From positions 248,001 to 312,000 of the forward strand of contig NZ_JAERRH010000006.1 of assembly GCF_016741855.1 (NCBI RefSeq): DNA of 64,000 nt, read 5' to 3'. The position numbers and the translations under genes are program-made. Within the stretch, counting starts at the first letter, position 1. The number at the start of each line of letters is the position of its first letter. The notes below the pieces were generated by a model, which saw only the letters and a list, made by a program, of their open reading frames with translations, searched no databases and was not told the DNA's origin. Origin of the DNA: Streptomyces musisoli. Its GTDB lineage: Bacteria; Actinomycetota; Actinomycetes; Streptomycetales; Streptomycetaceae. Of the stretch, positions 16,086 through 24,460 are shown piece by piece.

Positions 16086-18280
16086 GGTGTGTCGAACTGG
16101 TCGGGGTCGAAGGACGCGCCGATCTCCGGCGGCAGGGTGGTGTCGGTTCCCGCCGAATCCGAAGGGAAGTCCATCCCGGCGACATGGGTTGCCTCCTGGC
16201 CGGGGACGGCGATCGCGGTGTCGGCCGGGACGCCCTGGCCCAGCGCGTGCAGTGCGGCGTCCAGGGCGAGGTCCACCGCCACCTCGCCGGCCACCGCTGC
16301 CGCCGTGGCCCCGGCCATGGCGGCAACCCCAGAGGGTGCGGCCGGTGCGGCGTGCTGCGGCACTCCCGGCCGCGCCGGGCGCGGTGCAGGTTCCGTCGGC
16401 GCGGGCCGCGGTGCGGGGGGTGCTGCCGACCGCGTGGCCAGGCGGTCCACGCGGGAGCGCAGCCGGTCGAGTTCCCCCTGCAGGTGGCGGTAGCGCTCCT
16501 GGCGGGTACGCAGTTCACCGCGCCTGTGTGCGTGGGTCTCCTTGGTCTGTCGGCTCGTCTCGTGGAGTCTGCGGCACGACTCGGTCAGCGACTCCTCTTG
16601 TGCGGCGAGTTGGCTGTTCAGTTCCTTGACCATGGACTGGGCGATGTCCCCGTAGGCGTGTTGGAAGGCTTCGGAGGCGTGCCGCCGGTTGGCGGCGATC
16701 TCCTGGCAGACCAGCTGGAGCAGCCGTGCGTCGCGCTCGCGTTGGGCGCGCTCGCGTAGATCCTGCCGATGGTTGCGGACGCCGTGGACCAAGCCCATCA
16801 GGCCCAGCCCGGTTGCCACCACCATGCCGCTGAACGGTTCGATCATGGCGACGCCTGCTCCCACTCCGAGGCCCGCCATTCCTGTGGACCAACTCGCCCG
16901 GATCTGGTCGAAGACGCGGGCCGGCCGGACGTTGAGCGGCACCGTCGGGACCGCGATGCTGGGGGTGAAGGGAGGCTGGGGTGCCTCGGGCGACGTGAGG
17001 CGGAGACTGGTCAGCCGGGCGAAGTCCTCCATGATCTGCATGGCCACGCCGGCCAGCCGGTCACGTGCCTCGGTGAGCGCCCCGTGCATGCCGGAGGCGA
17101 CCTCGCCGATCAGCTCGTCGGAGCCCGGGTCGGATCCGGCGGACACCATCTCCTGATAGCGGCGCAGCACCGCGTCGAAGGCGTCCTGCAGCGCCGCGCG
17201 GGCCTGCCGGGTGTCCACCTCGAAGCGCCGGGTCAGCTCGGCACGCCAGCTCGCGCTGCCGGAACTCAACTGTGTGAGCCGGGCGGTGGTCTCCTCGACC
17301 TGGCGGCGGATCCGCCGGAGGGACTCGTCGGACTCCAGCGCGGCCAACTCGTTCACCAGCGGAGATCCCGCCGTCGTCAGGGCGTCGCCCAGCCCGTCCA
17401 GTGCCTGCCGAAGCTGTGTGGCCCAACTCGTGGTGGCGAGCCCCTCCCACAGTTCGTGCTCCAGTTCCGGGAATCCCGAGTCGGTGAGCAACCGGTCGTC
17501 GGTGCGGTCCCTGAGCCATTTGAGCTTGCGGAAGGAGGACACCGGCACGATCACCAGGTCGTCGGCCGGCCTTCCGGTGCGTACCGCGAGCTTGTCGCGG
17601 GTGGTCGCCACCACCGGGCCGGCATCCCGCACCCTGTCGGTCTTGGTGACGGCGGTGACGACCACCTCGCACTTCTCCAGGGCCTCGCCCAGGAAGTCCA
17701 GCTCGTACGTGGCGGGCGGCTCGATCGCGTCGCAGACGAACACCAGTCCGTCGGCTCGCTCCAGGAAGGCGCGGGTGGCCGCCGTGTGTTCACCGTTGAC
17801 GCTGCCGACCCCGGGGGTGTCGACGACCACCAGGCCTTCTTCCAGTCGCGGTACCGGGGCCTGGATCTCGACCAGCCGGACGTTCTTGTGATTGCCGGGG
17901 TTGCCCTGCTCCGTGACATACTCCGCAAGCTCCGGCAACGGCAGCTCCAGCCGCGTGACGCCCCCGGCGCCCGTGTCCCCGAGGTGCACCACCGCGCGCT
18001 CCTCGGCTCCCCACGCCAGCGTGGACACCACGCAGGTGGCCACGTCGGCATCCACCGGGAACAGACCGGGTCGTTCCATCAGCGCATTGAGCAGGGACGA
18101 CTTGCCGCGCTTGTACTCTCCGACCACCACCACGTGACAGGTGCCGGCCTCCAGGCGTTGCCTGGACCGCGCGAGCAGTTCCCGCTGCCGGGGACCGAGC
18201 TCGTCCAGCAGTTCGTCGAGGATTTTCGGATAGGCGGCCAGCACGTCGGTGCGAAGACGACTGATGGTGTTGTGCCGCAT
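16082..18280 (-). CDS. Dynamin-like GTPase 1
   Basis: A 732-residue dynamin-superfamily protein. G1 GEYKRGKSS (54-62), G3 DTPGVGS (154-160) and G4 TKTD (212-215) are intact. A helical region follows, then a hydrophobic hairpin near residues 465-495 (GLGVGAGVAM and MVVATGLGLMGLV) that could be the membrane-inserting paddle, and a charged coiled coil at about 535-640. The tail is Ala/Pro-rich. Bacterial dynamins remodel or patch membranes and several protect against phage or envelope stress. It is translationally coupled to the Hsp70-like gene, and a second dynamin is three genes upstream, suggesting a hetero-oligomeric pair of IniA/IniC kind. Confidence 0.87.
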   Translation of the reverse strand: MRHNTISRLRTDVLAAYPKILDELLDELGPRQRELLARSRQRLEAGTCHVVVVGEYKRGKSSLLNALMERPGLFPVDADVATCVVSTLAWGAEERAVVHLGDTGAGGVTRLELPLPELAEYVTEQGNPGNHKNVRLVEIQAPVPRLEEGLVVVDTPGVGSVNGEHTAATRAFLERADGLVFVCDAIEPPATYELDFLGEALEKCEVVVTAVTKTDRVRDAGPVVATTRDKLAVRTGRPADDLVIVPVSSFRKLKWLRDRTDDRLLTDSGFPELEHELWEGLATTSWATQLRQALDGLGDALTTAGSPLVNELAALESDESLRRIRRQVEETTARLTQLSSGSASWRAELTRRFEVDTRQARAALQDAFDAVLRRYQEMVSAGSDPGSDELIGEVASGMHGALTEARDRLAGVAMQIMEDFARLTSLRLTSPEAPQPPFTPSIAVPTVPLNVRPARVFDQIRASWSTGMAGLGVGAGVAMIEPFSGMVVATGLGLMGLVHGVRNHRQDLRERAQRERDARLLQLVCQEIAANRRHASEAFQHAYGDIAQSMVKELNSQLAAQEESLTESCRRLHETSRQTKETHAHRRGELRTRQERYRHLQGELDRLRSRVDRLATRSAAPPAPRPAPTEPAPRPARPGVPQHAAPAAPSGVAAMAGATAAAVAGEVAVDLALDAALHALGQGVPADTAIAVPGQEATHVAGMDFPSDSAGTDTTLPPEIGASFDPDQFDTP

Positions 18281-18286
18281 GGTGGT

Positions 18287-18865
18287 TCACCCTTCGTCGG
18301 GCGGATGATCGCCGGGCAGGTACTGCCGGAGGAACTTGGGCGCGAGTCGCCGGTAGCAGGGGACGAGACACGGCTCCAGCAGCCGGCCCAGCAGCGCGCG
18401 GAACTCCGCGGTCACCGCCCCGTCAGGCTGCTGCCCGAGCGAGAACGCGGCGAAGAGTTCGTCGTACGTGCCGAACAAACGGGTGCGCAGCGCCCGGTAC
18501 CCGGCATGTGACAGCCCCTCCACGGCGGGATGGGGGAATCGGCCAACGGGGTGCGCCCACTCCTGCCGGGAGCGGTGCGGCTCCTTGAAGCGCAGGTCGG
18601 AGTACTCGACGAGGCGCCCGGTGGACCAGTCCAGGGTGGCAGTGGCGAACGGCGCGAAGAGATCGGCGCCGCCGGCCGGATCGGGACGCAGGACGAACAG
18701 CGGCAGCCGGGCGAAGACCCGCGGCTCGCCGTCCTGGAGCACCGCGATGGGAACTGGCCAGGCGATGCCGCACTCCATGGGCGCGACCTCGCGCATGGTC
18801 CGTGAGCGGCGCAGTGTCCTGACGAGATCCTCGCAGCGCGGCAGATCACGACCGGTGCGGGTCAT
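18287..18865 (-). CDS. Unknown protein in dynamin operon
   Basis: A 192-residue protein that I do not recognise. It has no signal peptide or membrane helix. It contains a strand-rich middle (PRVFARLPLFVLRPDP) and an Arg-rich helical C-terminus (LVPCYRRLAPKFLRQYLPG). The ATG at 18865 overlaps the papain-fold gene stop (ATGA, 18862-18865), and its stop lies 6 nt before the dynamin 1 start, so it is locked between the two. A role as adaptor between the GTPases is only a guess from position. Confidence 0.6.
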   Translation of the reverse strand: MTRTGRDLPRCEDLVRTLRRSRTMREVAPMECGIAWPVPIAVLQDGEPRVFARLPLFVLRPDPAGGADLFAPFATATLDWSTGRLVEYSDLRFKEPHRSRQEWAHPVGRFPHPAVEGLSHAGYRALRTRLFGTYDELFAAFSLGQQPDGAVTAEFRALLGRLLEPCLVPCYRRLAPKFLRQYLPGDHPPDEG

Positions 18866-19683
18866 GCCGGCACCACCCCGGGGGAACCGGCTGCCACCAG
18901 CAGGTTGCCGGAGTCCTGCCACGCCCCCAGGAACTCGTCCAACGGGACTTCCAGGCCCTGTCCGTCCGGATGCCCGGAATCGTTGAGGATCACCATGGGG
19001 TTGGCCGGGTCGCTGTGGTCGAAACCGGTGACCCACACGGCGTGGTCGGCACCCTGGCCCGGGATGCCCGGCACACCGCCCACCGGGTCGTCGGCCGGGT
19101 CGAAACCGGGGGTCCAGATCTCGCTGGAGTCGAGCCCTACGATGGCAGCGCCGCCACTCGCGACCACCTCTTCCAGCTGCTCCAGGGTCGCCCCTTCGAC
19201 GTGCTCGACCGGGACACCGTGGTACTCCAGCAGATTTCCCACATCGTCGGGCGCGGTGCCGGAACCGTCGAACCAGCCCATGCTCGCCGCCTCCTGGGTG
19301 AGCTGCTGCTCGCTGAACTCCTGTCCGGTGAGATAGGTCAGGACCATGCCCTGCGCGCCGATGGCGCAGGCGTTCTCACCGGTGTGCGGGCGCCACACCT
19401 CCATGGCTTCGCCGGGGTTTCCGGTGACCGCCGTGGGATCACTCTGCCCCGGATGGAAGTTCGGCAGGTCGGGAATGCCGCCGACGGCCGGATCGAGCGC
19501 CGGAGCCGCCGCCCCGCTGTCCTCGTGAGGGACCGCCACGGCAGGCTGGCCTACGGGGGCGCCCAGGAGCATGTGATCCGTGAGGTTGATGGGGGACGCG
19601 GGGTCCAGGTAGTCGGTGAGGTCCACGTCGGCCGCGGGGTCGACGCCGGCACCGGCGCCCGGATCGTCCAGTTCCCAGCTCAT
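18862..19683 (-). CDS. Papain-fold (C39-like) cysteine peptidase
   Basis: A 273-residue protein. The first 95 residues are acidic and low-complexity (Asp/Pro/Ala). The second half is a papain-like peptidase domain: C106 in ENACAIGAQ, H214 in ADHAVWVTG and N234/D235 in VILNDSGH form a plausible catalytic set, and LLEYHGVPVEH and LEEVVASGGAAIVGLD are typical C39-like strands. There is no secretion signal, so it probably acts in the cytosol. Alternatives are a deamidase or a self-processing factor. ATGA overlaps on both sides couple it to dynamin 2 and to the unknown protein. Confidence 0.65.
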   Translation of the reverse strand: MSWELDDPGAGAGVDPAADVDLTDYLDPASPINLTDHMLLGAPVGQPAVAVPHEDSGAAAPALDPAVGGIPDLPNFHPGQSDPTAVTGNPGEAMEVWRPHTGENACAIGAQGMVLTYLTGQEFSEQQLTQEAASMGWFDGSGTAPDDVGNLLEYHGVPVEHVEGATLEQLEEVVASGGAAIVGLDSSEIWTPGFDPADDPVGGVPGIPGQGADHAVWVTGFDHSDPANPMVILNDSGHPDGQGLEVPLDEFLGAWQDSGNLLVAAGSPGVVPA

Positions 19684-21383
19684 CGCGCGGTCCCTTCGTC
19701 CTCGTCGCCGTACAGCAGTTGCCAGGCCCGGCCGATCTGGTCCGCCACCCGCTCGTAGGAGCGCAGTACCGCCCGCGCCACGGTCAGGGTGGGCCCGTCG
19801 AGCAGCGGGTCGGAGCACAGGGCGGCCCACTGGGCGGCGCGGCGGCGAGCCGTCGCCAGCAGCGTGCCGACGGGTGTGCCGACGGGCAGTCCCAGACGGG
19901 CCGCGCAGCTGGTGCCCTGTTCGCCTGTGACCGCGAGCAGTTGGGACTCCTGCTCCGCCGTCAGGTCGAGACCTCCGTGGTAGTACGCGCGCAGCGCGGC
20001 CAGTTCCGCCGGCCCCGGATCGGTGACCTGGAGCCGCTCCAGCACAGCGGCCACCCGGTCCGCCGCGGCGGGCACCGGCCGGCCGGTGAGTTGCGCCGTG
20101 GCCCGAAGCCGGGACACCTCGTCGGCGATCTCGCGGCGACCGTGGTCCAGCTTGATCAGCCCGGCTCGGTTCCCGAAATGCCGCAGCACCAGCGCCCGCA
20201 GCGCGAGCACACCGCTGCTCTCCAGCAGACTCCGCCGTACCGCGTCTTCTCCCAGCCCCTCACGCAGCAGGCCACAGGCCAGAAAGACCCCCCATGCCCC
20301 CATCCGGCCGACGAGATCGGCACGGACGCCGGCCGGGACCGGTAGCTGCGGATGGTCGCGGCCGCAGAAGTGACCGACGTCCTCCATGAGGTCCGCGAGT
20401 TGCCGGGGTGGCACGTTGGCCAGTTCCGACAGCGGACCGAACGCCTCGGAAGGCATGCGCTGGGCGGCGATGCCGAGGAGGCCGGCGACGGGTACGACCG
20501 TGCGGAACACGCGTCGCACGGCGGGCCGTCTCGCGTACGCGTCGGCGATGCGGCGCGCGGTCTCCATCGGGTTGTGATCCAAGGGGTCGGCGGGCATCCC
20601 GTCGCGACCGGTTTCGCCGATCGGGGGCCAGTACTGGTCGCTGCGCGACAGCACCCCGAACGCCTTCAGCGGGCTCACGACCGCCCCGTACGCCCCGGCG
20701 AAGCAGTCGACCGCCTGCTGATCGGCCCGGCCCAGACCACGGCTGAAGACGAAGACGACCGCGTCGGCCCGGTCCATCTCGGCCGCGCTCAGGTCGTGCA
20801 CCGACCGAGCGTCCCCGCCCAGTTCCCCGAGCACCCGGGCGGCGTCCTCGCGTTCCACCGGATCGTCGATTCCGAGGAAGGACAGCGTGTTGTCGGCATC
20901 GGTGCCGTGTACGCTGCCGAGCCCCGGAGTGTCCACGAGCCGGAAGCGGCGCAGCAGCGCGCTGGGCCGACCGACCTCGACCTTGCGAATGGCACGCAGT
21001 CGCCGCAGCGCCGCGGCGTCACGCACCGTCAGCCGCGACAGCGCATCGGGGGGCCACTCCTCGGCCGGACGTCCGTCCTTGAAGTGGACCAGCAACCGCG
21101 GCCGCTGCGCGTGGTGGAACTCGGCGACATTGAAGGTGAGTTCCAGCTGACCGGTCTCACAGACTTCCTCGCCGAGCAGGGCGTTGACCAGTGTCGACTT
21201 GCCGCGCTTGATCTGGCCGGCGACCGCCACCCGCATGGGCTGCGTCATGCGGATCCCCGCGGCACGGAGGATGACGGGGAGGTTGCCTGCCTCCGGGCCC
21301 ATGGGGCCGAGCTCCTCGGCGATTCGGTCGAACACCCTGCTGTGGGGTCCCTCGACGGACGGCGGAAGGAGGGTGTCCGTCAT
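19680..21383 (-). CDS. Dynamin-like GTPase 2
   Basis: A 567-residue dynamin-type GTPase. G1 GQIKRGKST (56-64), G3 DTPGLGS (151-157) and a G4-like SRSD (246-249) are present. It is shorter than dynamin 1 and lacks an obvious paddle or long coiled coil, so it may be the partner that does not insert in membranes. It also has an insert after G3 (GIDDPVERED). It starts 4 nt after the kinase stop and overlaps the papain-fold gene by ATGA. Paired dynamin genes commonly act together. Confidence 0.83.
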   Translation of the reverse strand: MTDTLLPPSVEGPHSRVFDRIAEELGPMGPEAGNLPVILRAAGIRMTQPMRVAVAGQIKRGKSTLVNALLGEEVCETGQLELTFNVAEFHHAQRPRLLVHFKDGRPAEEWPPDALSRLTVRDAAALRRLRAIRKVEVGRPSALLRRFRLVDTPGLGSVHGTDADNTLSFLGIDDPVEREDAARVLGELGGDARSVHDLSAAEMDRADAVVFVFSRGLGRADQQAVDCFAGAYGAVVSPLKAFGVLSRSDQYWPPIGETGRDGMPADPLDHNPMETARRIADAYARRPAVRRVFRTVVPVAGLLGIAAQRMPSEAFGPLSELANVPPRQLADLMEDVGHFCGRDHPQLPVPAGVRADLVGRMGAWGVFLACGLLREGLGEDAVRRSLLESSGVLALRALVLRHFGNRAGLIKLDHGRREIADEVSRLRATAQLTGRPVPAAADRVAAVLERLQVTDPGPAELAALRAYYHGGLDLTAEQESQLLAVTGEQGTSCAARLGLPVGTPVGTLLATARRRAAQWAALCSDPLLDGPTLTVARAVLRSYERVADQIGRAWQLLYGDEDEGTAR

Positions 21384-21387
21384 GCCG

Positions 21388-22647
21388 TCACACCCCCCAG
21401 TGGAAGCGCAGGAGGAAGAAGAGCACCACGCCTGCGCCGATCAGAAGGGGTTTGATCCAGTCCGACCAGGGGTCGTTTCCGTCCGAAGGCGCAGCCTGCT
21501 GCCCCGGCGGGTGGGCGGGAAGAGGCGGCGTGACTCCGTGGATAACCGGCCCTGGGGAGAGCGGCTCAGGCACGGGTGGCGACCCCGTGGGAGGTGGCTG
21601 CGGTGTCTGCTCGGGTGCGTTGAAGGCGTCGTGCCCCGTCTCGTCCGCCCGGTCGCACCAGGGACAACGCGCCAGATGGGCCCCATGGGCGTGCCTCGGC
21701 CGCCGCGGGCAGATCGTGATCGCGCCCTCCGCCCGCGACTCCTCCAGAGCCGCGAGCCACTGCTGTGACGACGGACGCTGCGCTGTGTCGAGCAGTCCCG
21801 ATCCGAACGCCTGCCGGGCCAGGGCCAGCACGGCCGGCGGGAGCACCGCCGGATCGACCAGGCCGCGCGGGATGATCATGGCTTCCGGCCGTACGACGAA
21901 CGAGCGGCTGGCTGTGATGTTGTCCGAGATCTGGACGTCGTCCTCGCTGTCCCGGGGCACCCCGCCGAACGGGTGATACCCGGCGGTCAGCAGCTGGTAG
22001 ACGAGGACCGCCAGCGCGAAGTCGTCGCTCGGCACACTGCCGGGCTCGCCCCGCAGCCGCTCGGGGGCGGCGTAGTCGGGTGTGTGGAGGGTCGCGGGGA
22101 ACGTCTCACCGGTGCCCGGGGCGGCGAAGCCGATCGAGTCGCAGTCGAGGAACGTCGCGAAGCCACGCTGGTCGACGACCACGTTCTTCGCCGAGAAGTC
22201 ACCGATGATCAGGCCCTCGTGATGCAGCCTGGCCGTCATGAACGCCAGGTTCCAGCAGATTCCGAGCAGGAACCGCCAGTCGGCCTCCGCGGGGAACCTG
22301 CGCAGCCGCTGCTCCCGGTTGAACAGCGCCATGAGCTGGACGTGTTCCGGCCCCGCGAAACGCCCCATGCCGTAGCCGAGGAACCCGCCGTCCGTTCCGT
22401 ACGCGAGCCCCACCGGCCAGGCCAGTTCGGGAGGTTGGCCTCCGTCCACCGGGCGTCCCGCCAGGGGGTTGAGCGCCAGCATCCGCCGTAGCCGGTGCTC
22501 ACGCGCGGCGTCGGGCTGATGGTAGACCTTCACGACCAGGTCGTCGGTGCCCTCCACCGGATGCACGGCGGCCTCCAGGCCCGAGCCCAGCGCCTGCTCC
22601 AGGAGCACCACCGGTCTGCCGTCCAGCAGTACCCTCCGCCCCGTCAC
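21388..22647 (-). CDS. TerY-P triad kinase with zinc ribbon and C-terminal membrane anchor
   Basis: A 419-residue atypical protein kinase. Glycine loop LGSGLEAAV and K40 are followed by a modified catalytic loop (IIGDFSAKN in place of HRD...N) and a DFG-like DCDSIGF; TPDYAAPER is the APE region. A Cys/His cluster near 310-330 (CPRR...H...CPWC) forms a zinc ribbon, and a Pro-rich linker leads to a final helix (LLIGAGVVLFFLL). This matches the kinase that accompanies TerY and PP2C in TerY-P triads. GTGA overlap (22644-22647) couples it to the phosphatase. Confidence 0.82.
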   Translation of the reverse strand: MTGRRVLLDGRPVVLLEQALGSGLEAAVHPVEGTDDLVVKVYHQPDAAREHRLRRMLALNPLAGRPVDGGQPPELAWPVGLAYGTDGGFLGYGMGRFAGPEHVQLMALFNREQRLRRFPAEADWRFLLGICWNLAFMTARLHHEGLIIGDFSAKNVVVDQRGFATFLDCDSIGFAAPGTGETFPATLHTPDYAAPERLRGEPGSVPSDDFALAVLVYQLLTAGYHPFGGVPRDSEDDVQISDNITASRSFVVRPEAMIIPRGLVDPAVLPPAVLALARQAFGSGLLDTAQRPSSQQWLAALEESRAEGAITICPRRPRHAHGAHLARCPWCDRADETGHDAFNAPEQTPQPPPTGSPPVPEPLSPGPVIHGVTPPLPAHPPGQQAAPSDGNDPWSDWIKPLLIGAGVVLFFLLRFHWGV

Positions 22648-23555
22648 GGCAGCTCCCCTCCGAACCCCGGACCGTCCGTCGTACGGACCGCCCGCACCAG
22701 CGTCTTGTCGTCCGCGTTGAGTGCGGTGAGCCGGTCCGACAGCAGCAGCGCCCGCAACTCCCGCGCGTCGGACCGCGGGTCCGGGCCCGGACGGTCCAGC
22801 GAGCGCAGCACCGAGGCGGCGAACGAGCGGTTGACCGAGAGCACCGGTCCCTGCCCACCGGACAGCGCGGCCTGCGCCAGACCGTCGGTGGAGACGACAA
22901 CGCCGTCCACGCCGTCGTCCCGCACGCAGGCGATCCCCACCCTCAGCGCGGCGTCCGCCGAGCTGAGGAACGTGGTCTCATTGCCGTACTCGCCTGCGGA
23001 CTCGGGCTGCGGCAGCAGATGGAACTGCGGTTCGCCGTCCTCCTCGCCGGCACGCAGCACCACGAACCCGTCCCCCAGCGAGGTGCAGCCCAGCCAGCCG
23101 GTACCCAGCACCACCACGGTGAGGGTGGTGGCGAAGTCCGCCGGGCCGTCCCGGCCGGCACTGCTGCCCGAGCGGTCGCCGGACAGCGCCCGGGTGTCGG
23201 CGAGGAACGCGTCCAGCACCTCCAGGAAGGCGTCCTGCAGCTGCCCGCGAAGGTCCTCGGCGTTCCGCGGCGCCCTGTCCCACTCGGCCAGACGCGCCCC
23301 GTACACCGACGTGGCGAGCTGGATCGCCAGCTGCGCACCCTCCTGCGAGCGCGGTCTGCTGCCCGCGCCGTCGGCCACCGCCAGGACAGTGATCCTGGAA
23401 CGGGGTGGCCCGGTGTGCGTCGTCCCCCAGGCGTCCTGGCACGGCATCCCCTGCTGGGCGTGCCTGTACCCCTGCACGCTCATGCCGTGCACGCGCCATG
23501 CCCGGCCCTCGACCGGTCCTGTCTCCGTGGCCCGCGCCACCCGATGGTCCCTCAC
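22644..23555 (-). CDS. PP2C-family protein phosphatase (TerY-P triad)
   Basis: A 303-residue Ser/Thr phosphatase that needs two metal ions. Conserved metal-binding acids are visible: D41 in CQDAW, D62 in VADGAGS, the Asp in STDGL and the Asp pair in DDKTLV; DFATTL and LGDG are further PP2C motifs. It should reverse phosphorylation by the neighbouring kinase, with the VWA protein as substrate or scaffold. It starts with GTG 14 nt after the VWA gene. Confidence 0.85.
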   Translation of the reverse strand: MRDHRVARATETGPVEGRAWRVHGMSVQGYRHAQQGMPCQDAWGTTHTGPPRSRITVLAVADGAGSRPRSQEGAQLAIQLATSVYGARLAEWDRAPRNAEDLRGQLQDAFLEVLDAFLADTRALSGDRSGSSAGRDGPADFATTLTVVVLGTGWLGCTSLGDGFVVLRAGEEDGEPQFHLLPQPESAGEYGNETTFLSSADAALRVGIACVRDDGVDGVVVSTDGLAQAALSGGQGPVLSVNRSFAASVLRSLDRPGPDPRSDARELRALLLSDRLTALNADDKTLVRAVRTTDGPGFGGELP

Positions 23556-23569
23556 CCTCGCTGCCGCTC

Positions 23570-24352
23570 TCAGGAGTCCCAGGCCGACCGCTGGGTCTTG
23601 AACCGGTTGAACAGTTGCTCGAAGGTCTCCTCCTCCGCCCCCTGCTGTTCGGCGCTGGCACTCGCCGACATGGTCTGCAGCAGGTCGCGGAACGGGAAGC
23701 CCTTGAGCGTGGCGTGGTACTTCGGCGCCAGTTCCCGGAGCACCTGCTGACCGCGTTCGCTGATCCCGCCGATACCAAAGGCGTAGAAGCGGAAGCGTTT
23801 CGCGCCCTGTTCCGCCGCGAGCACCGGGACGAGCCTGCGCCAGGCATCCGTCGCCATCCCCTGGCTGTCGGTCGGCAGACCATCGGTCACCAGGCAGATC
23901 TGCGGGCGGTAGTACTGGAGGCCGGACCGGCGAAGCTCCGTCTTCCGTGCCGCCACCAGGCGTATCCCGGTCTCCACGGCCTCCGTGAGCAGCGTGACGC
24001 CAGAGGCGGTCAGCTGCGGCGGCCGGAACTGATGGGCGGTGACGAAGGGACTGGCCGTGGTCCGGGGGTCGAGGAGGCTCGGGCCCTGCCAGACTCCGAT
24101 CCCGGCGCCCCCGAAGGTCACCACGGCGATCTCGACGCTGGAGCTGAGGCCCACGTCCTCCTGGATCTCACGCCCCCACAGGGTCAGCGCCTCGTTGAGC
24201 AGCCGGATCGGCTCGCCCGCCATGGAGCTGGAGATGTCCAGGCACAGCAGCAGCGGCAGCCGCTGGGCGTTGTTGCCGAGCTCGATGTCCGCGTACGCGG
24301 CGGGCAGACCCTGCGGCTGCGTGGTCGGTGGGCCCGGAATCGCTGGGTTCAT
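23570..24352 (-). CDS. TerY-like VWA domain protein
   Basis: A 260-residue von Willebrand factor A domain protein with an intact MIDAS motif DISSS (D39, S41, S43) and later Thr and Asp metal ligands (SGVTLLTEAVE, VTDGLPTDS). TerY proteins carry one such domain and work with a PP2C and a kinase in stress signalling linked to tellurite-type systems. The ATG at 24352 was chosen over an upstream in-frame codon because the leader before it is unlike the family. It is the first gene of the TerY-P triad and has 108 nt separating it from the membrane protein gene. Confidence 0.85.
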   Translation of the reverse strand: MNPAIPGPPTTQPQGLPAAYADIELGNNAQRLPLLLCLDISSSMAGEPIRLLNEALTLWGREIQEDVGLSSSVEIAVVTFGGAGIGVWQGPSLLDPRTTASPFVTAHQFRPPQLTASGVTLLTEAVETGIRLVAARKTELRRSGLQYYRPQICLVTDGLPTDSQGMATDAWRRLVPVLAAEQGAKRFRFYAFGIGGISERGQQVLRELAPKYHATLKGFPFRDLLQTMSASASAEQQGAEEETFEQLFNRFKTQRSAWDS

Positions 24353-24460
24353 GGGACGTGATCCCCTTGTCGTGTCCGTGTTGTGGTGCAGGTGTCGCTC
24401 GTTGCGGTTCGGCGCGCGCACGGCAGGCGCCGGCTTCGGCGCCGGTGTCCGGCTCTCGTG

